A DNA stretch of 64,000 bases, taken from positions 4,216,001-4,280,000 of the forward strand of contig CM034111.1 in assembly GCA_019914945.1 (NCBI GenBank), in the 5' to 3' direction. The position numbers were made by a program, and so were the translations under genes. The DNA is from Typha latifolia. Its lineage: Eukaryota > Streptophyta > Magnoliopsida > Poales > Typhaceae. The notes beneath the pieces are model-generated. The model had not been told where the DNA came from, searched no databases, and saw only the letters and a list, made by a program, of their open reading frames with translations. Of this stretch, positions 11,729-22,259 are shown piece by piece (within the stretch, counting starts at the first letter, position 1; every line of letters starts with the position of its first letter).

Positions 11729-13229
11729 TTGTACATACTATTGTAATATTGCAGTTTTAATCCTGCACTGGTTTATAAGCTTGGGATTTTTCAAGTAAAA
11801 TTCTCGTGCTATTTGAGATGATCACTTTTATAAAAAAAATTATTTCTCTGATTGATTAATAATTTATCATTTCATCTCATACAATCACTATCAATGGATT
11901 AGCCATATCAAAAAAAGTTTGTAAAGAGTTTGTAGAGTGTCTGTGGGTATATCATTATTTTTAATATAATCAAAAACCTTAACAACCACATAAAGTATCA
12001 GATGACCAAAATAGTTTTTTTCTTTGAAGTTTAAATATCAAGTATATGTTACTGATTTTATAAACTGTTTCGGAAACTTGGATCCTAATCTATGTGCTCT
12101 TTTACAATGATATCAAGTAGCATTAGGTAGTTCTCATATTATGTTATATATGCTTTGAAAAATATAATTATAACTATGATATTTAAAAGTTTTTAGTGGC
12201 AATCATGATTAAAAAAAATAATCTAAGATGGTCCACATAAATTATCTCCTGCAACAGCAATGCAACAGTGCAGGAGAACTGGGGTTACCATGTTGGTCAA
12301 AATTATAATTAATAGCATAAGATGCCAAGAGAAAGAGAGAGAAGCAAAACGACATGCGAATTAATAATATACCCAGAAATTGGCAGATAACATCCTATCA
12401 ATTGACAGACTTCTTGTTAGAGTTTACAGGCCAATAAGGCATGGATATATTTGCAAATGATTCATTCAATTTGAAAGTCTACAATAAAGGACTATTTACC
12501 TGAGAAAGGCCAACAGATCTGGAACCCTCTTGTGGTTCTCAAAAGCTCTATAGTTGAATGAAACTTATAAGTGGCTAACAAGTAACACCTAGAGAAATTA
12601 AAAGGAGTACATGCATGTGTTCCAGAGGAGAAAAAGCTAGAGGAATGGGCGTTTTGCATGTCTGCCGCTCAGAAGCTCCTCATTTAATATGTCCTATCTA
12701 AAAATTTCGGATTTACATATCAAAAGTTTTTTTTTTTTTTCATGGATATATTAAGGAGGTCAGATAACACCAATCTGAAGTACAATTTTTCCTTCGAACC
12801 TATTGTTTTTGCATGGATATATACCCTTTAATTATTAAGGAGGTCAGAGAGCACCAATCTGCCTTCGGGTTCCTGGGCCTTATTGTTGTGTTTCCTCTAT
12901 ATATCCATTCAAACCCTAAGCTTCATATTGTGTTTTGATCCAAAAAAAAGTAGAGAAAAAACCCTGGGTTTGTGGTCTAGACTAAAATATCCATATATAT
13001 ATATGTATGGACGTATATGTAAATGCATATACTATAGGTACATACATATACGTTAAGTTCAATGATAGGACTTTGAGTTAGTACATCACAAGAAGTAGTG
13101 AAGCCTTATTCAATATTTAATCAAACTACATTGAATGCCTCTATTAACTACTACTTAAATGTTAGTGCATTTAATTGCTTTTCTACTTGGGGTTAGCATT
13201 TTTTGGTGACATATGTTTTAATAAAAGAG

Positions 13230-13275
<46 letters not shown>

Positions 13276-14390
13276 TGGTCAATAATTAAGAACAACAAAG
13301 CAAGCAAATGCGTGCAATTTAGAGGGAATAACAGCCTAGACTTAACTGGTATTCACCGTTTGAATATAAAAACTATAATTCACTAATGACTTAAGCTTTT
13401 AGAGTAATTCATAAATTAGTATACTATTAGAGCCAAAGGTCATAGATTTAAATCATATCATGCTCATTTTGTTTGAAAATATAAAACTATACCCATTTAA
13501 ATTAGAATTCACTTTTTAGGCCCATCAAAACATAACCAAAAATAATAAAAAAAAAAGAAAGAAGAGGAAGAGATGATGGCCACTCTGACAAATCTTCTGC
13601 AAAACAATGAAACGGTGATAGAGACCAATGATTTCTAGTGGAGCAAGTGATTTTTGGCTTTCAGAGTGGTTAAGTTTCTTTACTTGTATGAATGAATGCC
13701 AGTAGGAGAGAGAGAGAGATGATCATCGTCCCTAGTTCTCTGTAGCAAGTGGTATTCTGGTATTTATGCTGCACGTTGTCCTTTCTAGAAGATAAATAGC
13801 AATGCAATCAATATAGGCCTGCCCTTGAAATAGACAAATAAATTCATACCAGATACCACCAACCAGCAGAAATAATAATGCTACAAAAGGACAAATAAAT
13901 CTAGGTTCCAAACTTCCAATGGCACAATAGAAGAAGCTAGCAAGACATGGCGTACTGACAATTGATATATAATAAATACACCTCATCTTAAATGGCAAAA
14001 ATAAACATATCCTTCCTCATATCAAACCTAAAAGAGTAAAAGTAATATTGGTCAAGGGCTAACAGATTAAACAAGTGCGGAACCACGTACCAAAGAAACG
14101 AATATTAGAGAGTACAAGAATAGTAACACAAGCTCAAGGAATGAAATAAAAGCAAACTAACACCTATTACCTAACTGCGAAGCTGAAAGAAAGAAAGAAA
14201 GAAAGAGTACTGGTAGAGGAAGAGCAGAGAATATCATGAATTAAGTTGATAGAATCAGTGTCCCGTAGTACAGTGTGACTGCACTAAAATAGTAACAGGT
14301 ACTAAAAATTAAAGATACAAGAAGAAAAGACAAAGAAAACCTAAATAATTAGTAGACAGGATTTGGTTGCACCTCGAGTACGGATAAGGA
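11729..14390. other. Intergenic, AT-rich; downstream side of MIR156
   Basis: No coding region was recognised. An (AT)n tract of about 43 bp lies at 13231-13273, and a short (GAAA)n run near 14185. The part nearest 14390 is downstream of the MIR156 hairpin on the minus strand and may belong to the primary transcript. Weak frames such as 13732-13998 show no family resemblance. Confidence 0.55.
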
Positions 14391-14394
14391 GAGA

Positions 14395-14479
14395 GCTGAC
14401 AGATGGAGAAGCGAGCACGCGGCAGCACCGGCACGCGCCGGTGCAGCGTGCCGCCGTGTGCTCACTCTCTTCTGTCAGC
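14395..14479 (-). ncRNA. MIR156: MIR156 precursor hairpin
   Basis: Positions 14477 down to 14458 on the minus strand read TGACAGAAGAGAGTGAGCAC, the exact 20-nt plant miR156. The opposite arm (14416 down to 14395) reads GCTCGCTTCTCCATCTGTCA plus GC, the typical miR156 star form. The two arms pair with the few mismatches expected. The loop side extends into a very GC-rich stem, GCACCGGC (14425-14432) against GCCGGTGC (14437-14444) around ACGC. Mature on the 5' arm is the usual miR156 layout. Known role: cleaves and represses SPL transcription-factor mRNAs, keeping the juvenile phase. A TATA box and CT-rich leader sit upstream on the same strand. Confidence 0.93.
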
Positions 14480-14514
14480 CCACAAACCAAAACCCTAGTA
14501 GAAGTTTCAAGAGA

Positions 14515-14538
14515 TCAAACCTTCTTTTCACTTTGCAT
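14515..14538 (-). CDS. Seven-codon small ORF in the MIR156 leader (speculative)
   Basis: The first ATG downstream of the predicted start site opens a frame MQSEKKV followed by TGA, ending about 35 bases before the hairpin. Some plant primary microRNAs are reported to encode small peptides. Nothing here shows translation, so this is only the first AUG of the predicted leader. Confidence 0.15.
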   Translation of the reverse strand: MQSEKKV

Positions 14539-14564
14539 GGGATATAGAGTTGTGTGGTGTGCTG

Positions 14565-14569
<5 letters not shown>

Positions 14570-14647
<78 letters not shown>

Positions 14648-14661
14648 AGAGAGAGAGAGAG
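14570..14661. repeat. (GA)n / (CT)n microsatellite in MIR156 leader
   Basis: About 92 bp of GA dinucleotides on the plus strand with one interruption (C at 14647), that is CT on the MIR156 strand. It lies between the predicted start site near 14670 and the hairpin. CT-rich leaders are common in plants, but this length is unusual and should be variable. Confidence 0.95.
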
Positions 14662-14698
14662 TGATTGCTTGCCTACTTGTACACCTCCTCTCCACCTA

Positions 14699-14707
14699 CT
14701 TATATAG
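14699..14707 (-). promoter_or_regulatory. TATA box of MIR156
   Basis: The minus strand reads CTATATAAG here. With usual plant spacing (about 25-35 bp) transcription would start near 14668-14675, just before the CT tract and about 190 bp before the hairpin. Confidence 0.6.
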
Positions 14708-15778
14708 ATAACGGAGGGAACCATCTATCTCACTTCTACTTTAGAAAGGCAGTTCCGCCTTTCTATTGAGGAATATTATATCTTCATGGACGCGAGAATG
14801 ATGTGTTATAAAACTACTATGATGTTATTACACAAGAGGGGCTGCGGCCTGGTTATAAAAAAACGATAGTTATTACACATTAAGCTCCTGAAACAAGCCT
14901 CTGTCTTGACTGAAATACAAATTAACCAACAATTAATCCAGAGTATCAATATGTAATATACAAGTACTCATGTAGAAAATAAAATGGAGGGGATAGGACA
15001 TTGGCCCTATAGAAAGTCTCCCTCTTAATCTACTAAAACTGCCTTGCATAAGAGAAACAACTGCAAGAGATTTGGACTCAGAGCGCTTCTCAACAAAGGG
15101 TCGATATCCTATGACTTTCACAGGCCAAAATTAACCCAACACGTATATAGGCCGGCCAAACCAACAAAACAAACTCCAATCAAAATACCATATTAGATTT
15201 TACACCTAATGGAACCCTACTCGACAGCAGATCCCAGCACAATAACGGAGACCGAAGGGGGGACGACTAGAATAGAGGTTGCCCCATTGAGTATGGGATT
15301 CCAACGGAGAGGACGTGACGAGAGGGTGTAGTGAGATTCCAGCGAAGATGGGGTGAGGAGAGGGCAGAGCAAGAAATCAGCGAAGTTGGAGGCAGAGGAG
15401 GTCTGGAGTAGAAGGAGGAGGTGACGGGCCTCGCCTAAGCGGCTCAGCACTACCACCAAGTTATTCAGCTAACCCCTAACCCAGCGAGGAGGGGGAGAAA
15501 GGAAGTGGAAAGAAAAGAGGGAGGGGAGAGAAAGCCTCTCTCCTCTCCTAGTGTGCCGGCTAGAGGAGGGGAGAGGAGAGAAGGTTGCCGAGAAGAACCC
15601 CTCATGCGAGGGGCAGAAGACCGTGACTGAGCCCTAGTGGACCAATAGGGCTGGCGCGGAGGAAAAAACAAGTTGAAAGTTACACATTGCATATGTTAAA
15701 CATGCATATTATTAGAACACCAAATAGTCTTTTTTTTGCAAGTAACAAAGGATTCGACAGTGGAATTAACTTGCAAAT
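14708..15778. other. Upstream region of MIR156; no gene
   Basis: The proximal MIR156 promoter is expected here on the minus strand. A GA-rich, GC-richer stretch at about 15230-15660 produces open frames on the minus strand (15217-15459, 15465-15692) with Ser/Leu/Pro-rich low-complexity translations and no recognised domain. I do not call them genes. Confidence 0.5.
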
Positions 15779-16211
15779 TGATACGATTCAGACTTCACCA
15801 ATGTTGTCTCGAGCGTGGATACATTTTTATGAGTGTCTTTTCTTAATTGTTTTAGTGTTTTGATCAAAGAAAAATAATTTTTCTATAGGTCGCGTTCGAA
15901 TGCGGGTGGGTGCGTTCGAATGCACTTGCGAACGCTTGTATCAGGTTCGCAAAAACAGAGAACGCAAATGTGCATTCGAACGTGATCGGGCGTGTTCGAA
16001 CACCTACATCAGGTTCGCATCATCAGAGAACATTTTTAGTGCGTTCGAACACGTTCGACCCCATTCGAACATGGTCGACGAAAATCTACTATTTTTAGGG
16101 TTAATAATTGTCATTTTTAAATTATTTAGTTTGCCTCTAAAGGTGTGGATGGCAACCAAGGAGTGATTATTGAATGAATAGAGTTTTGCCCTAATCTTCT
16201 TCTTCTTCTTC

Positions 16212-16243
<32 letters not shown>

Positions 16244-16715
16244 TTTCTTCTCATTCCACGGCTTCGCTGCTTCTAGCCTCCCTCGACTGGCCACTCACCC
16301 TAGTCCCTTAGGGGCGGCCCCCTCCTCCCTCTTCTTCAAATCTCTATTACCTTGCCCTAACCCTTTCCATCTTCCATAATCCTTCCACCACCACTTACTC
16401 ACCTGTATCCACCCTATTACCGCCGGTCTACCACCATCCATCATCACCACTTACTCACCTGCCTCCATCTACGGATCCATAGACAGACTCCCTGATGTTC
16501 GTTTACTTCTCGGATGATATCTCGAGATCCCGCCGTCCGATTTTTCTAAAACTAGATTTGTTGGAAAGCTCTTTTCTAGAGTTACAACATATAAAAATTT
16601 CACGTAGATCCGACAGTTACAACATCCAAAATCCTTTTCTAAAATTTCTTACCGGATCCTGTTCAGATTTAAAAATGGAATAGATCTAACCTTAGCCTAA
16701 GGGGAGATCGTATCA
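15779..16715 (+). mobile_element. Solo LTR, related to the Ty3 element at 4706-10787
   Basis: The 937-bp segment starts TGATACGAT and ends ATCGTATCA, ideal TG...CA ends forming a 9-bp inverted repeat. A perfect 5-bp duplication CAAAT flanks it at 15774-15778 and 16716-16720. It shares features with the LTRs at 4706 and 10106 read in reverse: a TTCGAA-motif cluster (15893-16070 here), a GGAAAGCTCT..GAGT word near the end, and a GATCGTATCA-type end. No internal region follows, so it is most simply a solo LTR left by recombination. A (TTC)n tract at about 16198-16251 lies inside. Confidence 0.85.
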
Positions 16716-16992
16716 CAAATAATTCTGCATTCATACATTGGTTACTAAGAATTGTATTGAAACTATCAGAAGATTTTTGGTATCTCATAACTGTAGTACA
16801 TCTTCATATTTAGTCAACAAATGTGGAAACTAGCATGTCTGGTTTACTCGGCAGCTAATTGATATACATAATAAAGTATCTACTTAATTGAACCAAGGTG
16901 TATTATTGCGAAAAGAAACCCATGTTTGCTATGAACATGCACATATAGTAAAAAGATAATTGAAATGCAATTAATACAGTGGGACTCAAGTG

Positions 16993-17104
16993 TCAATACA
17001 TGTCTGTTTCAGTGGTGGGGGCAATCGTACGTTTTGCAAGTTGAGGCTGTACAGGTTCACTGTTGATATCTTCCTCCGGAGTCGGCTCTGAAGGTGGTTG
17101 GGTC
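16993..17104 (-). pseudogene. Isolated possible terminal coding exon
   Basis: On the minus strand, a good acceptor (GCATCGTCTGCAG) at 17105-17117 is followed by an open frame ending in TGA at 16993-16995. The translation is TQPPSEPTPEEDINSEPVQP, then QLAKRTIAPTTETDMY, acidic and Pro-rich, with codon use like real coding DNA. No upstream exons are recognised between here and 20 kb, so it is a gene fragment, a chance frame, or the last exon of a gene whose other exons I cannot see. Family not recognised. Confidence 0.3.
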
Positions 17105-17117
17105 CTGCAGACGATGC

Positions 17118-18893
17118 AAGTGGTATTTTTTAGTCCAGAAATTAACGTTTTTATTAGAACTATAATAAATTAAACCCTACTTAATAAATAAATTTAAGAT
17201 AATCTATTCTCGTAAAATTTTTTTGAAACATAACTAGTTCGATAAAATAACTCAGTGGCATAGCTGCCTTCGATTCAGACAAGTAGAAATCGTGTGATTG
17301 GAAAATAAGCAGTTAATAGAAACTCTTCACAAAATTTTTTTCTTGGCAAGCATTTATGCCGGTTAGACTTTTATTCTATATATAAATTTAATTATAATTT
17401 TACTATCGAAAGAAATTCTATCTCCTCTTTTGTTACCTACCTATCTCATTCAAATAATATAATTAAAATTAAATGCAAAGTTTTAGTTTGAGTGAAAAAA
17501 AAGTGGGCTAAACGCTAAACTTTTTGTTCTCATTTTAGAATGAGTTTAGGCGCAAAGTAACTTTATTATTTTATGCTTTATAAGACCAAACAGCAAGAGC
17601 TATATATAATTTCATACCTAAAATTTGCATTAATTAATTACAAGAAGGCATTGCATACTTACATAAGCTACATTGCTTACTCATAGGTAAGTATTATGAC
17701 CATATAGACATTAAGCATTACTATTTTATATAAATGACTTCTACAACAAAGTAACATTGCGATCACAATGGTAATTTCCTCTTCTTGCATTCAATTGGCA
17801 ATGCTAAATTGCAAATAATGGGACACTAATTGCTATTAGGAGTGGTAATGGATTAGGTTGGGTTTGGGCTAAAAATATTTAGTCAAGCTTTGATCCTAGG
17901 TTTGGCCATGAGGGAGGGAAAGCCATCGAGATGGAGAAGGAGGAGAAATAAAACAACAGTAATTAAGTAAGCCACAGTGATTTATAGAGAAAACTATCTC
18001 AATAAGAAAACCCATGAGATAATAGACAAGCAAATTTACTAAGCAAGAAATAAAATATGCAACTCTAAAATATCTCAAATAAAATAATTCTTATTCGAGA
18101 AACCTCACACACATGTACGTAACCGGCTAATATAAAAAATATCATATCTGACATTTTACTATTGCCCATGTATCGGATCCGAAGGATTGATTTATAAGGC
18201 AACCCACTAATACTCTCGTACTCATCTTGTACCACACAGGAAGCCCACACACTATATACCTTTGTATGACTCTCTAAATACTATTTGACCTCTTATGAGT
18301 CTCTTTTGGACATTCACCTAAACTCTTAGAGTTCCCACAACAAACCTTTATTCCCTGTTTGAAAGGTTTGTCTTATATATCTTCATATAGGCATCCAAAG
18401 TCTATGCCATTCTCTTAGTCGAATTAATGTATACTTCTAATCCAATTACTCCTCATGATGAGGCCTAATCCAACACTGAAGAATGGAGGTGGTGATAGAA
18501 AGAGAAAGGATGAGAGAGGAGGGAAGGAGGAGTTAAGGTCATGACTAGTAAAGGAAGATTGAGCTAATAGTCGAGCTGTTGGCTTTGAGTCTTAACACGA
18601 CCCTGGTCGAGTAAGGAGAAACCCAATCCTAAACAAATGGGCTTCAAGGCGAGATCTCATTGGGTCCAATCCGAGTTCTAAGTAGTGTCTGAGCAAGCCA
18701 GATGAAGACGCCTAATTCTCATCGATAGAGAGGACAGAAGAGGATAAAGGTTCTATTGCATTTGAAATATATTAATGTATATCTATGAAAGGATGCTAAT
18801 TGATACTATGCAGTGTCCCATTTCATGCACATGACATAGTAGATTACTATTACACAAAACACAAAAGACACATTCTTTCTGCCATCTGGTAAG
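17118..18893. other. Intergenic, degenerate repeats
   Basis: AT-rich DNA with no coding region recognised. Stretches at about 17836-17920 (GGTTGGGTTTGGGCTAA) and 18590-18690 resemble the sub-terminal words of hAT-like elements, without clear ends. Short minus-strand frames at 17896-18250 are not gene-like. Confidence 0.5.
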
Positions 18894-19248
18894 CCTTCAT
18901 GTGCATTACAAATCACATAGTTATTATCATAATTCAGGTATTGGGTCTTGCTAATTTATGATAGAAGTTATGAGTTCGATTCTCTCGTAGACATTCAGAT
19001 TATGTGTATGGCTTAAGCTTGTTTGATTAATTATTCAACTTATATATAATTAGACTGTTTAAAGGTATTGAACCCGACCCGAAATAGTGCATCCCTTCGT
19101 GTGCATTACAAATCACATAGCTATTATCATAACTCAGATATTGGGTCTTGCTAATTTATAATAGAAGTTATGAGTTCGATTCTCTCGTAGACATTCAGAT
19201 TATGTGTATGGCTTAAACTTGTTTGATTAATTATTCAACTTATATATA
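18894..19248 (+). repeat. Direct duplication, two ~155-bp copies 200 bp apart
   Basis: Copies at 18894-19048 and 19094-19248 are nearly identical and exactly 200 bp apart. Each contains GAGTTCGATTCTC, like a Pol III B box (GGTTCRANNC type), so the unit may derive from a tRNA-related SINE. No clear A box or A-tail was seen. Confidence 0.75.
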
Positions 19249-20666
19249 TTACTAAGAACTAGCTCATTTATCTAACTTACGAACTTAGGATCAATAAAAA
19301 AAAGGAAAAATCCATTATGAGCCCCTTCAACGCAACTCTTCACTCAGGTTTCCAAGTTTCTAGACAGATTATGATGGTTGATTTATAGCTTCTAAACGTA
19401 TGTTTTCTATTAAAGATAGTGCTCAGAAAAAAAATATTAATTTCTCCGTTCCTTTACGACAAAATCATCAATGAAACTTGTTGAAAAAATAAGGTGTCGT
19501 ACGTCAGGATTACATAAATGTATGCTTTGGAGAAAATAATAATAATAATTTGGTTGCCAGAGCAACCCTAGACATAATGAACAAGGAAGATAGGCACAGG
19601 TGAATAGATTAGGACAGGATGTCAGCATCGTGTCGTGAAGTTCCTGTGCAAAAACCACTTGGCAAACCAAATTGATAGGTTTGGATTAAATGAAAGTCGA
19701 TCCCACAGGCCAACTGGGCCAAATTGAATAAAATGGCTCTTTCGGAAGATAGCGAGCTGGGGGAACGGATTCCTATTTGAGCTGATTTTTTTAAAAAAAA
19801 ATTGTGACTCCCACTTGCATGTATATTTTTAATTATAAAATTCACTATATATATATATATATATTTCTTGTAAGGTTTTAATATAATTGGCAAATATGTA
19901 CAAATATTTTCTTGATATTTAGGCCCAGTCTAATTTTTCTGTATGAGCACATGTAGTGGTGGCAATCGGGTCAGTTTAAGTAGGTTTGGGTCGAGTTAGA
20001 TTCAGATAAGGTTAAATTTCCTAAGGTTGACACTAGCACATTGGGCCCACTAACCTAAGACGTGGCCATAATTGCTTCTAGTCCAAATTCGGTCTTTTTT
20101 GTTGGCCCAATATGCATCCCTACATTGGGATACATCAATTGATAACTAAGAGCTGATTGGATGCACCCCTATCACAATATGATCCAAATCTAGTTCAAGA
20201 GCTCTAATTTGTGTGGACTCACTAAGTCCGTGGGTGGACAAGCCTTGCCTTCGGCTTGCCATCAAGCTTGCTTAGCCGAGCTCAATTATTTCCCTCACCT
20301 AGGGCTCATAACCCACAGGTCCTAGATGACATTCTCATCAGAGAACTCCGCTGTAACATCCAAGCCATAATGAAGTAGGTTCCCCCTCATCTACTTGTGA
20401 AAGTTTTGAACACATTCAGGAGATGAAAGAGAAGCTTTGGACGCTATGATCAATTAACTTGAAACCACTATGGGCAACTGTGATTGTGAGGGGCCTCACA
20501 TAGCCATCCGTGGTCAAGACAAATGAGTGAGATTTGGTTCTACTATATGGGATTACAATAGACGCACATAAGTGGGTTCAACCACCCTCGCATGGGTTGG
20601 TTCAACCACCCAAGTCTCCGATGTGGTTCTCACCTTGAGGATAAGGTGAATGAAAAAATGGTGAAT
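19249..20666. other. Intergenic, no gene
   Basis: No coding region was recognised. A short AT tract lies at about 19846-19863. The 19955-20030 segment (GGTTTGGGTCGAGTTAGA) resembles the ends of GGGTCGGGTT-type DNA elements but has no recognisable partner end. Confidence 0.45.
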
Positions 20667-21410
20667 TGATACGATCTAAATCAGAATTGGGTTTGAGTTA
20701 CAGTTAGTTTATATTTCTGAGAATTCAAGTTAGAATTAGTCTATATTTCTTAATTGCAAGAATTTACAGTCAGCGTTGTTTAGAAAAAATAATCAGTATG
20801 CGAAATTCAAAAGTTATGAAACTATATGAATTAGATCTATAATGTCATGATCTATGTTTGTGGTATTCAAACTTTTATCGTTCGAACTCTATCTGGGACA
20901 GAATGGAGAACCAATCTGAGGGAGATTTGAGGACAATTTAGATAAGCATAGAGTCTTAGAGGTTATATCTTAGAGATGCTTATGACTATTTATCTTCACC
21001 AATCTCTATCTCTTATCTTTCTAGCTTTATCCTTGTCATCTAGTAACTCTTTCTCTCCTTTGCCGCCCTCTCCTCTTAGCGACTTTCACCTTCACTGTGA
21101 CGATTCTCTTTTTCACCATACGCAATCCTAACAGAGCCATTATCATTGTTAATTCTTATCATAACTTTTTGTTTAGTCCTAACACCACCTATAACCTTCC
21201 TCAATCACTAGAAGTTCTTTTTTAAGTCTCATTAGCAACAACCCCTAGATTAGTCTTACCGAGTCCTTCAACCTATCAAAAGCCTGGTGTGCACAACTTC
21301 CAAAACCAGTTAGCAACCCGAGCTCGGTGTGCAAAACTTCCAAACAGTGAGCAAAGGCTTCATTTGCTGTTTAGGGTTGATTTGATTATGAACCTTAGCG
21401 GGTCCTATCA
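20667..21410 (+). mobile_element. LTR with PBS, 5' end of a degraded LTR retrotransposon
   Basis: It begins TGATACGATC and ends GGTCCTATCA; three bases later TGGTATCGGAGC (21414-21425) is a near-match to the initiator-Met PBS, one base off. The start resembles that of the solo LTR at 15779. No gag or pol follows, and a second related LTR follows instead at about 22260-23014. Confidence 0.6.
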
Positions 21411-21413
21411 ATT

Positions 21414-21494
21414 TGGTATCGGAGCTTGAGTGCTCTAAGCTAGTCCTTATCAAATTAGTATTATAGCTCGAGTATCCTAAGCCGGTCCGTCCAC
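21414..21494 (+). repeat. PBS region duplicated in tandem
   Basis: The segment starting CTATCAATTTGGTATCGGAG and containing GCTCTAAGCTAGTCC is followed by a diverged copy (TTATCAAATTAGTATTATAG, then GTATCCTAAGCCGGTCC). The second copy has lost PBS identity. The period is about 42 bp. Confidence 0.55.
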
Positions 21495-22259
21495 GATTTT
21501 TTTCCTCTATGTAAGAAAGATTTTCCATATTAAAAAATCTATCCTGGAATGTTAGTTGTATTTACTTTTCTTACAAATTCTACTTTTAATTTTCTACCCT
21601 TGCTCGGATTTCCACACACCGACTTAAGTTCTAAACCAATTTATATTTAATTTTTTTTTGACTTGATGTGATAGTTTATTTCCATATCTCTAACCTAGTC
21701 AGTCCAAGAACCCTATTTCCCCTAAATTTTTAGAATTTATTTGACCAGTTGAAACAGTGGAGTGCAAATCTAACTCTTCATATCCGCCTCAATGATATCA
21801 ACTATCGGACGCTTGACATATGCACCTCAGTATAAATAGATCTAAGTGGAAACTTATTATTTCTTCTAATTATTTCCCCTAAACATTTCTCTCTCCTACT
21901 TTGAGTGATTTGTTCCCTAGCAACAGTTGTGCGACTCGTCGTCTTCAACACTATGAAATCCCCAGGCAAGCTTCAACTTCTCTAGAGATGATTTATTCGT
22001 TAATGAACTTCAACAAGTTCTTTCACCTCTCCAGAACTTGGTGAGTTTCTTCTTGGCTCCAAACTAGAATAAAATTTCTCCATTGCTTTGCTTGAATCAA
22101 ATTTGAAGGGCCCTTTCCAATATCTTAGATATTTTATCTTAAAGATCTTAAAAAATAATGAAAAATAGCTTTTCCCATATGAGATGCTCTCAAAATTTAC
22201 TGGAACAACATGAAAGAATTAAAAAAAATCAAAGGATTTAGAACAATGCATAATACAAA

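Noticed and set aside
14363..14707. Open frame with long Glu/Arg repeat on the plus strand, and Ser/Leu repeat on the minus strand
   Set aside because: It is produced by the GA microsatellite and overlaps the MIR156 hairpin; no family resemblance.
15217..15692. Two minus-strand frames upstream of MIR156
   Set aside because: Low-complexity Ser/Leu/Pro translations from GA-rich DNA, no domain and no neighbouring exons.
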